Source: Sanguinoderma infundibulare (lineage: Eukaryota; Basidiomycota; Agaricomycetes; Polyporales; Polyporaceae). From it: a stretch of DNA of 64,000 bases. This document shows positions 25,155 to 39,310 of the stretch, in pieces. A program made the translations under genes and the position numbers. The notes beneath the pieces are model-generated. The model worked only from the letters and a program-made list of their open reading frames with translations. It did not search any database and had not been told where the DNA came from. Position 1 is the first letter of the stretch, and each line of letters opens with the position of its first letter. The DNA is taken from NCBI GenBank assembly GCA_032821775.1, contig JAVLRN010000018.1, positions 248,001 to 312,000 of the forward strand, in the 5' to 3' direction.

Positions 25155-26399
25155 CTGCGGCTAACCCTTCCGACACAACCCGGTTTCCAAGAGCGACTTT
25201 CGCGCGAGCACCGTCTCCCACAAAGACGTATATGCACCGCATATCTCCACTAAACAGGGCAATATCTCCATGGCTGTTCTGCTTGTGCGTTCCGATCGCA
25301 CCCAATTTCGCTTGCATGGCAGCCCTGCAGTTATTTCCCAGAATGTGAAACCCGCAGCCGAGTGCGAAATCAACCTCGCGGCGCCCTACCAGTACCGTGA
25401 ACGAAAGTGTGCACGGCTTTGTCAATGGCCCGCCGTCCATTGTGACGAGTCCAAGGCCGAGAGTGCCAACCGCGTCCAACAACATGGTATCACATATGCC
25501 GAAGCAGAAGTAGCCAAGACGCAAGACAAAGACCGGGCCACGGTGACGCACCTGATCAAGTCGCACAGTGAGGTGGGAGTGCAGACTGATCCTCGTTGAA
25601 CCACCGCAAGTTCGCCTCCCGAGCCTTGACGTCCTGCCGCCGCCGTCTGAGTGAGAACATGTCGAAGATCAAGAGCAGACACGCACAACCACAGCTATTG
25701 GGGATGTTCCTGTCCATCCTCCGCCACCATGTAGGTGTGAGCACCACGAATATGCGTGCCTCCATTGCGGCCTCCGTGCCGAAGCTTGAGAACACATGCG
25801 TGCGCATGCGCCCACACATTCTGCTGAAGACAGCGAGGTGCTGTCACCACTTCCAGCGGGGCTGACCCCGACTGTGTTGTTTCCGGCACATTCGGTGTTG
25901 TCGTCACCTGCTCGATCTGCCTCTTCAGCTTCGTCCCCCACACCAGTACCGTTCGTGATCCAGTCGTCAGCATCTGCAATCCCGAGTTCAGTCTTGACCC
26001 GCTCGTCGCGGTTAGGGAAGGCCGCACCCCACCCGTGCGCCAGAGTCGAACATCTATTCATAGCTCAGAATCAGCACATGGCTATCGTGCGGTGTGGGGA
26101 GTGCATCTAGATCTCATATACAACGTAAGCATAGACGGTACTCATCAGACACAATTTCGCTTACCGCGGCAGAACTCCAGAGAACTTGGCAGGCGGAATT
26201 TGAGTTAAGCTACGCGGGTGTGCACTGTTGATCGCGCTTGTACCTGCTTGACAACGCCCTGGGGTGATCTACGATCAAGGAGTGAGCACTCGATGTACCG
26301 AGATCCAATCGTTTGGCTGGACGCCATGGATCAGGCATTTTATTCGATGACTATGATGACATTACGAACATTATGATGGCTAGACTCCCATGGAAGTAC
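25155..26399. other. Unassigned stretch of S segment (unit 3)
   Basis: Counterpart of 12154-13398 with scattered substitutions and no length change. No gene recognised. Confidence 0.4.
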
Positions 26400-26806
26400 T
26401 CACCCGAGGAGCGGACGCGCACCTCGTAATTCCGATCGCGGCGTTGCAGCACCATGTGCGTGATGAGGTGCACGATTGTCTTCGTCCACCCCTTGCCTCC
26501 GCCAACGAGCAGCGGCAGACCCCATAGGCGACATCGGGGCATGCATCTTGAAGTCGAGCAAGGCCCCGGTCTCTTTGGACTGCTGTTTCTGCAGCTTGCG
26601 CGTACGATGCACCTCAGCGCGCATGTCCATGAGGGAGTGAAGCTCACGCTTGCAAAGGCGCTTCTCGGCAGCATCAAGTATGACTGTGTCCGTGTCCCTC
26701 GCGTCCAGGTCGGAGTGCACTGGAGGCAGCAGTGAGTTCGCGACCGCGGTGATCCGCTCACTCAGTTTGGCCTCGGCCATGCGTGCCATACGTTCCTCGG
26801 CCAGAG
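26400..26806 (-). pseudogene. Truncated end of gene A (unit 3)
   Basis: Same truncated sequence as in unit 2, joined to B at 26806/26807. Confidence 0.45.
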
Positions 26807-28136
26807 GTTCAACTGATCATCGAAATCGAATTCTATCACGTCGATAGCGGGTGGCGATGGCACTTTGGATCAGGAAACCAGAAGACGGGTCGTGCTGGAC
26901 GGCCGTGACTGCGACTTAGTGCGCTTCTTCGGCGAGAGTGTCGCATATTGTCAAGTGTATATGCGAACGGCCACCGTGAGCGTGGCAGATGGTGGAGCGG
27001 TTGTGGTGGTCAAGAGCAAGCCGAGGGAATGACGCATGATTCACGATGGGGCTGCCTAGAATGGCAGGTGTGGGCGTCTCCAGCGTGGTGGCGCGGTGCG
27101 TCTTGAGTCCGCCTGCTCGCACTTGATGGTGACTTTAACCTTCATTGCCGACGTATCAGAACACGAAACCATTCGGGGAAGCTGCGGAACTTCGAGAACT
27201 TCCATTGACCAGTTCTCCTCTGCAACAGAACCACCCAACCTCGACAGGTGAGCCACTCGCCCAGTGGTGTACATTGTACTGACATCCTGCCGATCCACGA
27301 AACACAGAGTACTCTGAAAATTCCAGCCGAAAATCATCCCATTTGTTGCAGTTCGAGCTCAGGAACATGCCGAAAATTTTATCAGTCACAAATCCAATTT
27401 TGTTGTCAGGGTCCATAGCGAAGATGGCCTCCGCGTCCGCGCTGCCGGTGCATTTCACATATCACTATAATATCTCTCGCGTAACTGACTTGGGTATTAG
27501 TGGGCAGATGTCAGAGTAAACAATTTACGCTGTCCATCCGTCCTGTCACTCGCCCACCCGCCCATTCTACCCCTTCCCATCTCCACCCCCATTACCAGCA
27601 GTACCTCAAAGACGTCCCCAACACCGTCCATTCCACCATCCAACTCCTCCAGATCCCATCCGCATGCGCTCATGTCTCCCGCACCTCCCCTCACATACAC
27701 TCAGCTCCTCTCAGCACTTCCCCTCCATCCCCTGCCCCCACCGCCGAGTGCAACACCTAGTCGCGTGCGTCCCCATGCCAGCAGCATAGATGCGGACTGC
27801 AACAGCCCTCTCTCCTGCCCAGGCGCACCGCCGCCTGCCCAGCGGCCCCGCAGCGACCATGAGGATGACCGTAGCCGCGCCTGGCTGTACAGTCTTTTGG
27901 TACATTTTCATTCACCCACAACTCCGCTATGCTATTAATTATCGCTGACCATCAAACTCTCCTCATCCAGCGTACCTTTCAAACAGCCATGCCCACAACC
28001 ACTCACCTCAGCTCCCAGTCCACGCTACCGCCGCCGCCACCGCTCTCCACCCCCATTACCAGCAGTGCCTGCCCCGCTACGCATCCTCCTCACATTCTTG
28101 TTGTCCACTCGAAGCCGCACGTTCCTCATCGACACG

Positions 28137-28251
28137 ACCAGCCTTGCGAACCTCGAGGACATCCTGGGCTCACTCACAGCTCGGTGCGAAGCTGACCGAG
28201 GATGAGATCAAGCTTGTGGAGGAGGCGTATCCGCCGTTGGCCATCCGGTGA
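28137..28251 (+). pseudogene. Aldo/keto reductase C-terminal fragment, second version (unit 3)
   Basis: NLEDILGSL is followed, after a frame change, by GAKLTEDEIKLVEEAYPPLAIR and a stop at 28249-28251. This is a second, independently decayed version of the piece in units 1-2; here the LTEDEIK segment is closer to the normal family sequence. Confidence 0.62.
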
Positions 28252-28304
28252 GTCGATTGCAAGTTGATTGCAGCCCAAGCGCTTGGACTGATTTGTTCTC
28301 GGCA

Positions 28305-28551
28305 GTTTGCGGGCACTGCTTTGGACGTTCGACACATCTCTCTCTTCTCTCCGCTCCCATCTCCTGCAACCCGCCAGCATGCTGAGACCGTCTACGCCGA
28401 CAAGCAGGACCAGAACGAGCGCATGATGCAAGAGCTCACCACCCTCCATGCTTCGCTTACAGTCCCGCGTAGTACTTTCCCTCAGACGACTCTATTCGGA
28501 TTCGGTGTAGTGTCGATTGGGGGTGATCCCGGCGAGTATATGCGCAGGTGA
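28305..28551 (+). other. Unidentified helical coding remnant, second version (unit 3)
   Basis: FAGTALDVRHISLFS, HAETVYADKQDQNER and a longer end GGDPGEYMRR. It is about as open as the unit 1 version but differs in several residues. Confidence 0.35.
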
Positions 28552-28934
28552 GCCATGCCTATATGTAAACTATAGGGCACGTTAATTTATTTTCGTCCCA
28601 CCCATTTTCCCTTAGTCCTCTTCGAGCCCTCCTCCGAGTCGTTATCGGACGCTGCTGTCGAGCTCCCCTGGGCTGTGCCTTTTAAAGTCTCCCGGCCCGG
28701 TCGCGCGGATGAGCGTGATCTTCCGCAGAACGTCTCGGAGTTGTCCGCGTCGTACCGTTGGACATGGCTCTGCAGCTGTCGAGCAGTCGAGCAGCGAGCA
28801 GCGAGCAGCGATTGCGAGCTCGCTCGAGGCTCTCAGGCCTCTGGCTCCCGGATGCCCGGGCCCGCACTCCGTCCCGGCCTTCCGTCGGCCTTTCTGGCAC
28901 ACACTGCTCCCAGACCACTTCCCCCGCGCATTGT

Positions 28935-29254
28935 TCGAAGATTGCTCTCCGACTCTCCGGCTCGGTCACGGTCGCTGGAGGGTTGATCAGGAAGAAGAAG
29001 GCTTCCGTGGCAACGGTGGCCGACTATTCAAGGTTCGAGCGATTGTTGCCATGTATGATGGTTCGTGCGCATACTGTCATCCGACTCAACTTGATTCTGA
29101 CCATTATTCTTGCAAATAGTCGCGCTGTAAGCGGACGAATCCGCAAGGCCGGCTACGACGACATTGGTCTGTGCAAGTCCGGCGAATTTGCATCCGTCGC
29201 TCGCTCGCAGTGTCAGGCCCCCACGGGGTATCCTCATGTACGATCCCAGGCGCA
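28935..29254. pseudogene. CDC48: Cdc48-like fragments, second version (unit 3)
   Basis: The minus strand carries EAFFFLIN and AGESESNLR in different frames. The plus strand carries AGYDDIG-type and PPRGILMY motifs. Same inverted arrangement as in unit 1 but about 10-15 percent different by eye. Confidence 0.58.
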
Positions 29255-29281
29255 AAATGGCAATCCAAGCAGACGACTCAC

Positions 29282-29815
29282 ATTCATCGCGTCCAGGTTC
29301 TGCTTCAAGCTCGCGCACTCGCTCATCTGCTCGTCAAACACGCCCAACTGGCTCTTTACCAGCCCGATTTCGAGCGTCACGGGGTCCAAGCCCCGCTGCT
29401 CCCATTGCATCCTGCAGCCTCCGCCTGGATGCCTCCCCGCCGTCGCTCGGCGCGGCGGTGACCGTAATGCGTGCCATACGGTTACCATTACCATTGCCGT
29501 TCGCAGCCGCATTCGAGTCCCCGCTGTCGCGTGCCCCCTTTCGTCCAAGGCCGGAAGAGCCCATGAACGTCGCATGCGACGTCCGCTCCACCGGCGACTG
29601 CTAGGGCGTGCCGTCGCTCTCCCGGGCCGGCGCCATGCTCCGTTGCAATACATCCACGCGCAGGTCGTTCGGCGGCCTCTGCCGGTGCTGTTGTTGAAGC
29701 TGCTTTGGGGGGAGCAAAGGTGGCAGGTCATGGTCCTCGCTCGACCGACTCCCGTCCCGCTCTCGATCCCGAGCGGTACATGGACAAAATACGACGGCGA
29801 CGGCGGCACCGAGCT
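29282..29815 (-). pseudogene. Degenerate remnant of the disordered-protein gene (unit 3)
   Basis: Keeps GLDPVTLEIGLVKSQLGVFD and EQMSECASLKQNLDA before a gtgag donor. Much of the Ser/Asp-rich middle found in units 1-2 is deleted. Confidence 0.45.
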
Positions 29816-29899
29816 CCCGCTCCCCCTCTTCCGCTCCGGGCTGCTCCTCTCGTCTCACACCCACGTTCGTCCGCCCTGTCACCGCGATCGCCTTTCCGC

Positions 29900-30800
29900 G
29901 TTAACCTTCGGCTCCTCACCCTCTTCGACCCAGATGACTTGGCATCAGGAACGACAGTGCGACGCTCAAAGAGGCTAACAGTCACCTCGACCTCAGGCCC
30001 CGCACCGACAAGTTCGAATTCCTCCCAACAACCTCCCTCGCGCTCGAAGGCCCCGGAATCTTGTGACGGAGACACAGACTCGGCTGCGCCACCAGCCCCT
30101 CGGAAGGTAGCTAGGGCCGAGGTGCTTGTGAACGCAGGAGACGACGACGATGTCGCTAGCTCGTCCACCTCAGGACTTGCGGCGGAACTCCCTAAACCCA
30201 AACGGTCCGCCTCTCCTCGCAAACCGAAGGCCATGCCAACCGCGCTCGAGACGCCGCACCCTGCGCCTGCACGCTGGCGCGAGACGTACGACACCATCAA
30301 GCGAGACTGAGCCGAAGGTATCGCTCTCGCGCTGCTTCTCGCGGACGTTCCGTTGCTGACAGGCGAAATTGTTGGCAGAACCAAGGGTTCGCGACGCTCG
30401 TCTCGCTCATGCTGTCTTCACAGACGAACGACGAGGTGATGGCGGCAGCCGCAGCGGCGAGCAGCTTGCGTTTCCGGGCTGTACAGGGCGTAAGTATGCG
30501 TCGAAAATGGAGAATAGGGTGGGATACGGCCGTGGGGAAGCCCGCGACGCGGTTGGGGGGACGTTGTCTATCGATGGAATCCTCGGCACGGGCGAGAGCT
30601 GTATTGCCGATGCCATATGCAAGGTCGGCTTCTGGAGGCGCAAGACTCAGTAAGCGGCGTTGTGTGGCGTGGAAATGGTTTTGCTGACGGCAGGCGGCGC
30701 AGAAACTCCACGATGAGTTCGAAGGCGACGTTCTCGACCGGCCAAAGGTTGGATGTCCGATTATGATGGACGGCGAGGCTGGGGTAAGTGTCGTTTGCGG
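29900..30800 (+). pseudogene. NTH1: Endonuclease III (NTH1) fragment (unit 3)
   Basis: A basic Ser/Pro-rich N-terminus (RRSKRLTVTSTSG, PKPKRSASPRKPK) leads to PAPARWRETYDTIKR and then a stop. In other frames follow FATLVSLMLSSQTNDEV (from 30388), ICKVGFWRRKTQ and AAQKLHDEFEGDV, all typical of fungal endonuclease III, which removes oxidised pyrimidines from DNA. Some frame changes coincide with gtaag introns, but TGA after IKRD breaks the gene. The helix-hairpin-helix with catalytic Lys/Asp and the 4Fe-4S cysteines are missing. Absent from units 1-2. Confidence 0.7.
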
Positions 30801-30972
30801 ATCGGGATCGACGGGAGACTCACTTGTGTACAGTAGAGTAGTTGATACCGATGGACTTGAAGAGCTGAGGAGCTCGACGAGTTCAATCCTTGCTTGTATA
30901 CATTTACTTGCTTGTAGTCGTAGTCCTAGAAACTCGCCGTGGGGTTAGTAGAGTAATAGTGAGCTTCCCTGT

Positions 30973-31218
30973 ACGTAGTTCGCCTTCCGGTGTACCTGGT
31001 CAGCTTCCCGTGTACGTAGTTGGCCGTACCTGTCCCTAGTGAGCTCCCCGTATACCTAGTGCGCCTTACCTGTACCTAGTTCGCTATACCTGTACCTAGT
31101 TCGTCGTCCGGTGTACCCAGCTAGACTTACCTTGTACCTAGTTCGCCATACCTGTACGTAGTTTGCCTTACCCTGTACCTAGCTCACCATACCTGTACCT
31201 AGTTCGTCGTCCAGTGCA
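30973..31218 (+). repeat. Minisatellite, about 12 repeats (unit 3)
   Basis: Same 20-21 bp family. It combines variants seen in unit 1 and in unit 2. About 525 bp upstream of Mio copy 3. Confidence 0.85.
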
Positions 31219-31742
31219 GTGACAGAGTCAAGGGCTTGTCCCGGTCAGTTTCTGTGTGCCAAGCGAAGCGAGATCGCGATCTGCGCGGGACGCGACATGT
31301 CACCGCACGCGCGTGTGTGACAGGCCCCGATCTCGCCCCACGCAAAGCTCAGACTCGGACGTCGACCATCGCACGACCAGCCCACCGCCACACTCGCCGT
31401 CTCGACCACTGCTGGGAGCGCATTCGAACGTCGGGACTGGTGACACTTTTCCCACGTTCCGATGCTCGAAGCCTACAGCCAGCTCGCTTCCAATTCCTTC
31501 TCGCTTTCGTCTGCCCATCGTTGGCGAGGCTGCACGCAACGACGAACTCACTACTCCCAGCCAAGCTGTCAGCCGTCATACTCTTCTCGACCTGCACCTT
31601 CAATAATGCAGCCTACTCACAGTCGTCTCGTGGCCTGAAGACTGACCACGCTGTAATAGAGACACGGTGAGCATATATCTTGATTTTTGGGAACTACGTT
31701 TGTCAACTCGTTTTGCTTCTTAAGCCTCAGAGAACCTTCGTC

Positions 31743-34700
31743 ATGGTCGCACAATCAGACAAACGTCTCATTTGGCATCCTCGCGGACAGAACAAGTTCA
31801 TTGTCGGCGGCAGCACCCAGATCACCCTCTACGAATGGATTCCACAGTCCTCGGAGATCAAGCAAGTTGCGTCGCAGCTGGAGTTGAACCAGATGAAGGT
31901 GAGCATACAGTCAATCATCCGTTTGTGCAGCCCCTTCGAGTCGTAGACCTCAATGGCTCCTTTTTCTTCCACGCCTGCAGTGTTTCGCCTGGTCGTCCGA
32001 TCCTGTCTTAGACGACCTTATAGCGGTTGGATTCAGCAACGGCCGAGTTGACCTCCTGCGCTTCGACGCCGCGAAGCATGCGCATAACAGTGCGACTGTT
32101 TCTCTTCCTGCTCGTAACACGCGTGCGTGCAACACCCTTGGTTTCTCTCCCGCGAACCCCAGTTTTCTTGCTGTCGGTCTTGACAAGGTCCGCAACGACC
32201 CTAGCCTCGTAATCTGGGATATTCACTCTGCATTACCCACGCTGTCGTTCAACGCATCACCTGATGCCGACAGCGATAGCGAGAGCCAGACGGTCCCTTC
32301 ACGAGCCGACGGTGGTGTTCGTCCTAGCGCTGATCCTCGCCCAATGCAACACTACGCGTCAGCGGAGGTCGTTTCTACCCTTTCGTGGCTTCCAAAGAAC
32401 CCCCAGTTACTGCTGGCCGGGATATCCCATCGGTGGCTCCAGCTGTTCGACACCCGCACGACCGCGTCCCCTGCGAAGGCGGCGAGCAAAGTTCACGGCA
32501 TCGCCACGGATACGTTCGACGCCCACCGTGTGGCGTGCTACAGCGAGGGCATTGTCTCGATATGGGATATTCGGCGCTTCAGCCAGCCTGTCCTGACGTT
32601 CACGTCCAAGGATGCTTCTGCGGACGGCACGGATGGCGCGGTGGTCGCGCAGTCTAGTTCGCGAGGGAAGGGCGCGCCTACAACATCCACGGCTGTTGTG
32701 CCTCTAGCGCACGTAGAGTTCTCGTCGACGCGCAGAGGCACGCTCGCAACACTCGAGCGGGACGCCAGCCATGTTCGCTTCTGGGACATCCATCAAGCAC
32801 AGTTCGTCGAGCCCGTTCCGGAAAGTAGCCGCTCGCGCGATTCGTCTCATTCAGGCGGGAAGGCGGTCAAGACTTCATGGGTCAAGCCATGGGCTGGTGC
32901 AGGTTCTTCAGCGAATCGGCCGTCGTCGCCTCCTGCGGCAGTGGGAGAGCCCTCTCCGTACCACCTTGTCCTTGCGGATACGCGCAGAAGTAAGTACCGC
33001 AACACCTGTATGTCTCACAGCCCACTAACGGCCCGCATAGCGAAAAACTTTTCCCGCCCATTCACCTCATTTGCCCTTGTCCCGAGTTTGAAACCTCATT
33101 CTCTCACGTCCGACGTTATGCTCGTGAACAAGGACGGGGACCTCGAGTTGTACGCCGTGCACGACACACCAGTTCACTCTCCGTGGAGCTCCCGAGGCGA
33201 CCTTGCGCTCGGCATCGGACGCTCCTACACCGTCATTCCCGGAATCACGGACCTGACGCCTCCTCGAGAACCCTGGGAGCTTCTCGCTAGCCGTCCTTCT
33301 CGTCCTGGCTCGCGCGCGTACTCTCTCGAACGCCAGACGGATGGGTCTCTAGCGCCGCGGTTCCAGTCAAGAGAGTCGTCGTATTACATCGCACCGCGGC
33401 CTGGCTCCCCCGCAACGTTCGGAAGAGGCGACGAGGATGGCTTCCCTGCGTTGGGCCCGGCGCACACGAGCGACATGGGAGGACCGTCCCCTGGCAGGAG
33501 GGGCCTCCGCGAGCCTATCCCGGAGAACATGATGATCGTAAGGGAGCTTCCATTCAAGCACACTGCTGTCGTCAGAGGGCAGATCCCGAAGCGTTCGCGG
33601 CGCGGTGGGGACAATGATGGGGACCGCGGACGGAGTGCCCCTCCAACCACGCCGAAGACCATTACGTTGGCGTTGGACGAAGGGGAGGAGAGAGGGAAGC
33701 ATGTAAAGAAATCGCCGGCGGTGAAGGCTCTACAGCAGGTCGTCGAGTCCGACATCTCAATGTTAATTCGGAGGCGCGCCACAATGGCGTATGGCTTAAC
33801 GGATGTAAGGAGCATCGTACTCGATATTTCATCCATACAACTGACATCAATGTGACTCTTCTGCAGCCCATGTACAACTCCGTCATCGCACACACGACGA
33901 CCCCAGACGACCCCACGGTGTCCGAGCTTTGGCTATGGGTACACCGTTAGTCAACGTCTACCTAACGCGTTTTGTTTGCCTCCTGACTTTTCGTTCAGAC
34001 TCGCAGCGCCTTATCTTCTCACCCTCTCCCATCGTCGAGGGCTACAACTTCGCGTACCAAGGCCTGACCGGCATTTGGGAAGGATTCCGGCCCATCCGGC
34101 CCTCTCCGCCCTCCGGGCAGCCCACTCCCCGCATTCCCGTTCGCAGCGCGCTGTTTGACGCGGCGCCTAGCGCCTCGCCGCTCCTTACGCCCCTCAATCT
34201 CGAGGTTCCGCCCCGTCCGAGCTCGAAGCACACCAGCCGCAGACGGACTCAAACTCAGACGGCTGCGCCGTCTTTGCCAGAGGAGTTTGTGAGCGCGATC
34301 GATGAACTGAATGCGAGGAATGGGAATTCGGAGGTGTGGAAGCCGTCTGTGTCGACTGCGCGACTGTCGCAGAGGCGATTTGCGTTGGAGCTTTGTGGGT
34401 GGAGCTTGGGGCAGGAAGATCTTGCCCGCGCGATTCGAAGGTGGGAGAGGGAGGGAAAGCATTCGCAAGCAGCGTGCTGGCTCGTCTTCACCGACCAGAA
34501 CAAGCAGGCCATCGACATGCTGATGCGAAGTAAAGGTGACGATCCGATCGCCTGAGTGTGAGCGTGGACAGCCTGTACTTAACGCTACGTTATCAGACGA
34601 GTCCCTCCACGTGATGTCAGGCATGGTCGCTGCGTTGACGTCCAATACATCCCGCAACCCGGATTTAGTGCAGCATTGCGAGCGCCTGGTCGTGCGGCTC

Positions 34701-35630
34701 CAAGACCCATACCTCCGCGCGGTCTTGACACACCTCACGGTCCGCGATTGGGCCGAGGTCCTCCAAGAGGATTCGCTGCCTCTCCGCGAACGTCTCGCCA
34801 TTGCGTTCCAGTTCCTCGAGGACAAGAACGTCTCGTCCTATCTGAGGCGGATCGCGGAACGCGCGATCCACGACGGCGACATCCACGGGCTCTTCGTCAC
34901 CGGGCTCACAACGGCGGCGGGCATGGACCTGCTGCAGGCGTACATCGACACCTCGGGCGACGTACAGACCGCTGCGCTCGTGGCGGCGCTGTCGCCTGCG
35001 CTGGCGCGGGAGCCGCGCGCGGGACGGTGGATGAACACGTACCGGGACATGCTCGACGGCTGGAGGCTGTTCCACCATCGGTGCCACCTTGACATCGAGC
35101 GCGGGAAGGTCGTGAAGGACGCGGTGGAGTACGGGGAGATGCAGTCGCCGATTGACTGGGCGCCGAAGCAGGTGCTGCTTCGGTGCAACTATTGCGGCAA
35201 ACCGATCGAGGCGCCGTTCTCTTCGGAAGGCAACCCACGGGTGAGTTGAGGTGTCGTTGGCTGGCCCGATGTGCTGACGTGATTCGTGCAGCCGACGTTG
35301 TGTCCGCATTGCAGCAAGCCGCTGCCGCGCTGCTCCGTGTGCCTTATGACGCTGAACCTCGCGCCGGAAAGTGGTCGTGGAGCGAACGCGTTGTCCGCCA
35401 TCCCGTGTGGTGCGTTCTCACTCTCTTCTGTGTGAATGCATGTTCCGCCTTCTCATGGTGGTTCTACAGATACTCTGAACGAGGCACTGGTCTTCTGTCA
35501 GACGTGTCGGCACGGGGGGCACGCATCGCATATCCTGGAGTGGTTCTATGGCGAAGGGGGAGCCGCGTCTCGTGCACACGGTACATGTCCGATCGCGGGA
35601 TGCGAATGTCGGTGTGGTGATGAGTTATGA
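31743..35630 (+). CDS. SEA4: Mio/Sea4, copy 3
   Basis: Exons at the copy 1 positions plus 25505 (31743-31898, 31981-32989, 33041-33804, 33867-33945, 33999-34535, 34597-35240, 35292-35409, 35470-35630), 1155 residues, intact. Exons 2-3 carry about twenty residue changes against copy 2, mostly in the linker (TDTFDA, DVMLVN, GIGRSY, ERQTDG, RFQSRE, LALDEGEERG, RATMAYG). Exons 6-8 are the same as copy 2. Intron 2 has a gtaagt donor. The intron 5 donor is the weaker gtgacg. Confidence 0.92.
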
Positions 35631-36069
35631 TCTCTTGAGGCTTTTGCACGGTTGCTCGCCGTCAGTGTATATACACATCTCTCTCTTAATCGCCAGTTGG
35701 CAAACACGATGACAATGCTCGTTAGACGGACAATAGGTCAAAGTTGAGAAGAATGTATCAAATGTTCGTATTCCATCGTGTCTAGAGGGGGACGATTGAA
35801 CATCGCGGACTGGAACTGGCTTCCGTCGGCCCGATTCTCGAGGGTAGGAGGCCCCAAGTACACCCGAATCGATTGCCCTCCTCATTCCATCATTTGAGGG
35901 CGGGCTCTCGGATATCGCGACGGTCTCATGGAGAACAATGGGTACCGTCCGGCCACGTTCTTCGTACGTGCTTCTTGGGGACTGCGGACGGAGATTGGTA
36001 TGTGCCCATACAGATGAAATAACCGGCTATCAGCAAGACGATTGTCAAAGTATACCACATCAGGAACTC

Positions 36070-37030
<961 letters not shown>

Positions 37031-37082
37031 CACCACATCTGTGATTAGAGCATTGCGGAGCTGGTTTCACAACCGCGTCTCA

Positions 37083-37655
37083 GTCAGCCAGACTCGGGCA
37101 AGGGCCGAACCATGGGAGAGAGTACATGCACACCTTGTAAGATGTCTCGTAAAACACATGGATGATCCCACGGAGATAGGCGACTGAGAAGACCGGTGTG
37201 AGCATCTTGCGCTGCTTCCTGTGCTGTTCCCCTTCTGTGACAAACAGACCCGGGCCGAGGAGCGTGGTGCTGGTCATGACATTGACGTTAGCGCTGCTGC
37301 TGCTCGACATGCCTATCAATGCTGACATACCTCGCTGGAGCATTGCTGACGACCGCTTCACGGTGGACGTCGGCGCGTCCTCCGGAGGCATGTGGGTGAT
37401 TCCTGCAGCATGAAAGTCATAACCATCTGTTAGTACAAACACGAATAGCACAGAATAATATTTTGGAATAGACGTACAATACAACGGGTCGCCCAGGGCT
37501 TCACAGATGGTTGTTGCGGGTATCGCGCATCGGGGATGGAGAGAAAGGGAGGAATGGACAACTCGGAAAGGAGTGTGGAGACGATGGCGGGTGGCCTGGC
37601 AAGTCCCTCTTGCGCGGCCTGCTTTTATGTTAGCTCTGGCACCATAATCTCGCCT
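37083..37655 (-). pseudogene. Cytochrome P450 N-terminal fragment, copy in unit 4
   Basis: Same translation as the unit 3 copy. Truncated before the I-helix. Confidence 0.72.
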
Positions 37656-37658
37656 CAC

Positions 37659-38903
37659 CTGCGGCTAACCCTTCCGACACAACCCGGTTTCCAAGAGCGA
37701 CTTTCGCGCGAGCACCGTCTCCCACAAAGACGTATATGCACCGCATATCTCCACTAAACAGGGCAATATCTCCATGGCTGTTCTGCTTGTGCGTTCCGAT
37801 CGCACCCAATTTCGCTTGCATGGCAGCCCTGCAGTTATTTCCCAGAATGTGAAACCCGCAGCCGAGTGCGAAATCAACCTCGCGGCGCCCTACCAGTACC
37901 GTGAACGAAAGTGTGCACGGCTTTGTCAATGGCCCGCCGTCCATTGTGACGAGTCCAAGGCCGAGAGTGCCAACCGCGTCCAACAACATGGTATCACATA
38001 TGCCGAAGCAGAAGTAGCCAAGACGCAAGACAAAGACCGGGCCACGGTGACGCACCTGATCAAGTCGCACAGTGAGGTGGGAGTGCAGACTGATCCTCGT
38101 TGAACCACCGCAAGTTCGCCTCCCGAGCCTTGACGTCCTGCCGCCGCCGTCTGAGTGAGAACATGTCGAAGATCAAGAGCAGACACGCACAACCACAGCT
38201 ATTGGGGATGTTCCTGTCCATCCTCCGCCACCATGTAGGTGTGAGCACCACGAATATGCGTGCCTCCATTGCGGCCTCCGTGCCGAAGCTTGAGAACACA
38301 TGCGTGCGCATGCGCCCACACATTCTGCTGAAGACAGCGAGGTGCTGTCACCACTTCCAGCGGGGCTGACCCCGACTGTGTTGTTTCCGGCACATTCGGT
38401 GTTGTCGTCACCTGCTCGATCTGCCTCTTCAGCTTCGTCCCCCACACCAGTACCGTTCGTGATCCAGTCGTCAGCATCTGCAATCCCGAGTTCAGTCTTG
38501 ACCCGCTCGTCGCGGTTAGGGAAGGCCGCACCCCACCCGTGCGCCAGAGTCGAACATCTATTCATAGCTCAGAATCAGCACATGGCTATCGTGCGGTGTG
38601 GGGAGTGCATCTAGATCTCATATACAACGTAAGCATAGACGGTACTCATCAGACACAATTTCGCTTACCGCGGCAGAACTCCAGAGAACTTGGCAGGCGG
38701 AATTTGAGTTAAGCTACGCGGGTGTGCACTGTTGATCGCGCTTGTACCTGCTTGACAACGCCCTGGGGTGATCTACGATCAAGGAGTGAGCACTCGATGT
38801 ACCGAGATCCAATCGTTTGGCTGGACGCCATGGATCAGGCATTTTATTCGATGACTATGATGACATTACGAACATTATGATGGCTAGACTCCCATGGAAG
38901 TAC
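37659..38903. other. Unassigned stretch of S segment (unit 4)
   Basis: Same as 25155-26399. No gene recognised. Confidence 0.4.
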
Positions 38904-39310
38904 TCACCCGAGGAGCGGACGCGCACCTCGTAATTCCGATCGCGGCGTTGCAGCACCATGTGCGTGATGAGGTGCACGATTGTCTTCGTCCACCCCTTGC
39001 CTCCGCCAACGAGCAGCGGCAGACCCCATAGGCGACATCGGGGCATGCATCTTGAAGTCGAGCAAGGCCCCGGTCTCTTTGGACTGCTGTTTCTGCAGCT
39101 TGCGCGTACGATGCACCTCAGCGCGCATGTCCATGAGGGAGTGAAGCTCACGCTTGCAAAGGCGCTTCTCGGCAGCATCAAGTATGACTGTGTCCGTGTC
39201 CCTCGCGTCCAGGTCGGAGTGCACTGGAGGCAGCAGTGAGTTCGCGACCGCGGTGATCCGCTCACTCAGTTTGGCCTCGGCCATGCGTGCCATACGTTCC
39301 TCGGCCAGAG
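38904..39310 (-). pseudogene. Truncated end of gene A (unit 4)
   Basis: Same as in unit 3, joined to B at 39310/39311. Confidence 0.45.

Noticed and set aside
28258..28270. Possible tRNA or small RNA genes in intergenic parts
   Set aside because: Looked for A and B box pairs with a cloverleaf and found none convincing in the stretches read.
28758..29978. 406-residue plus-strand open frame in B of units 3-5
   Set aside because: It runs through Cdc48-like pieces and across the minus-strand disordered-gene remnant in unrelated frames. No domain is present, so it is an accidental open frame.
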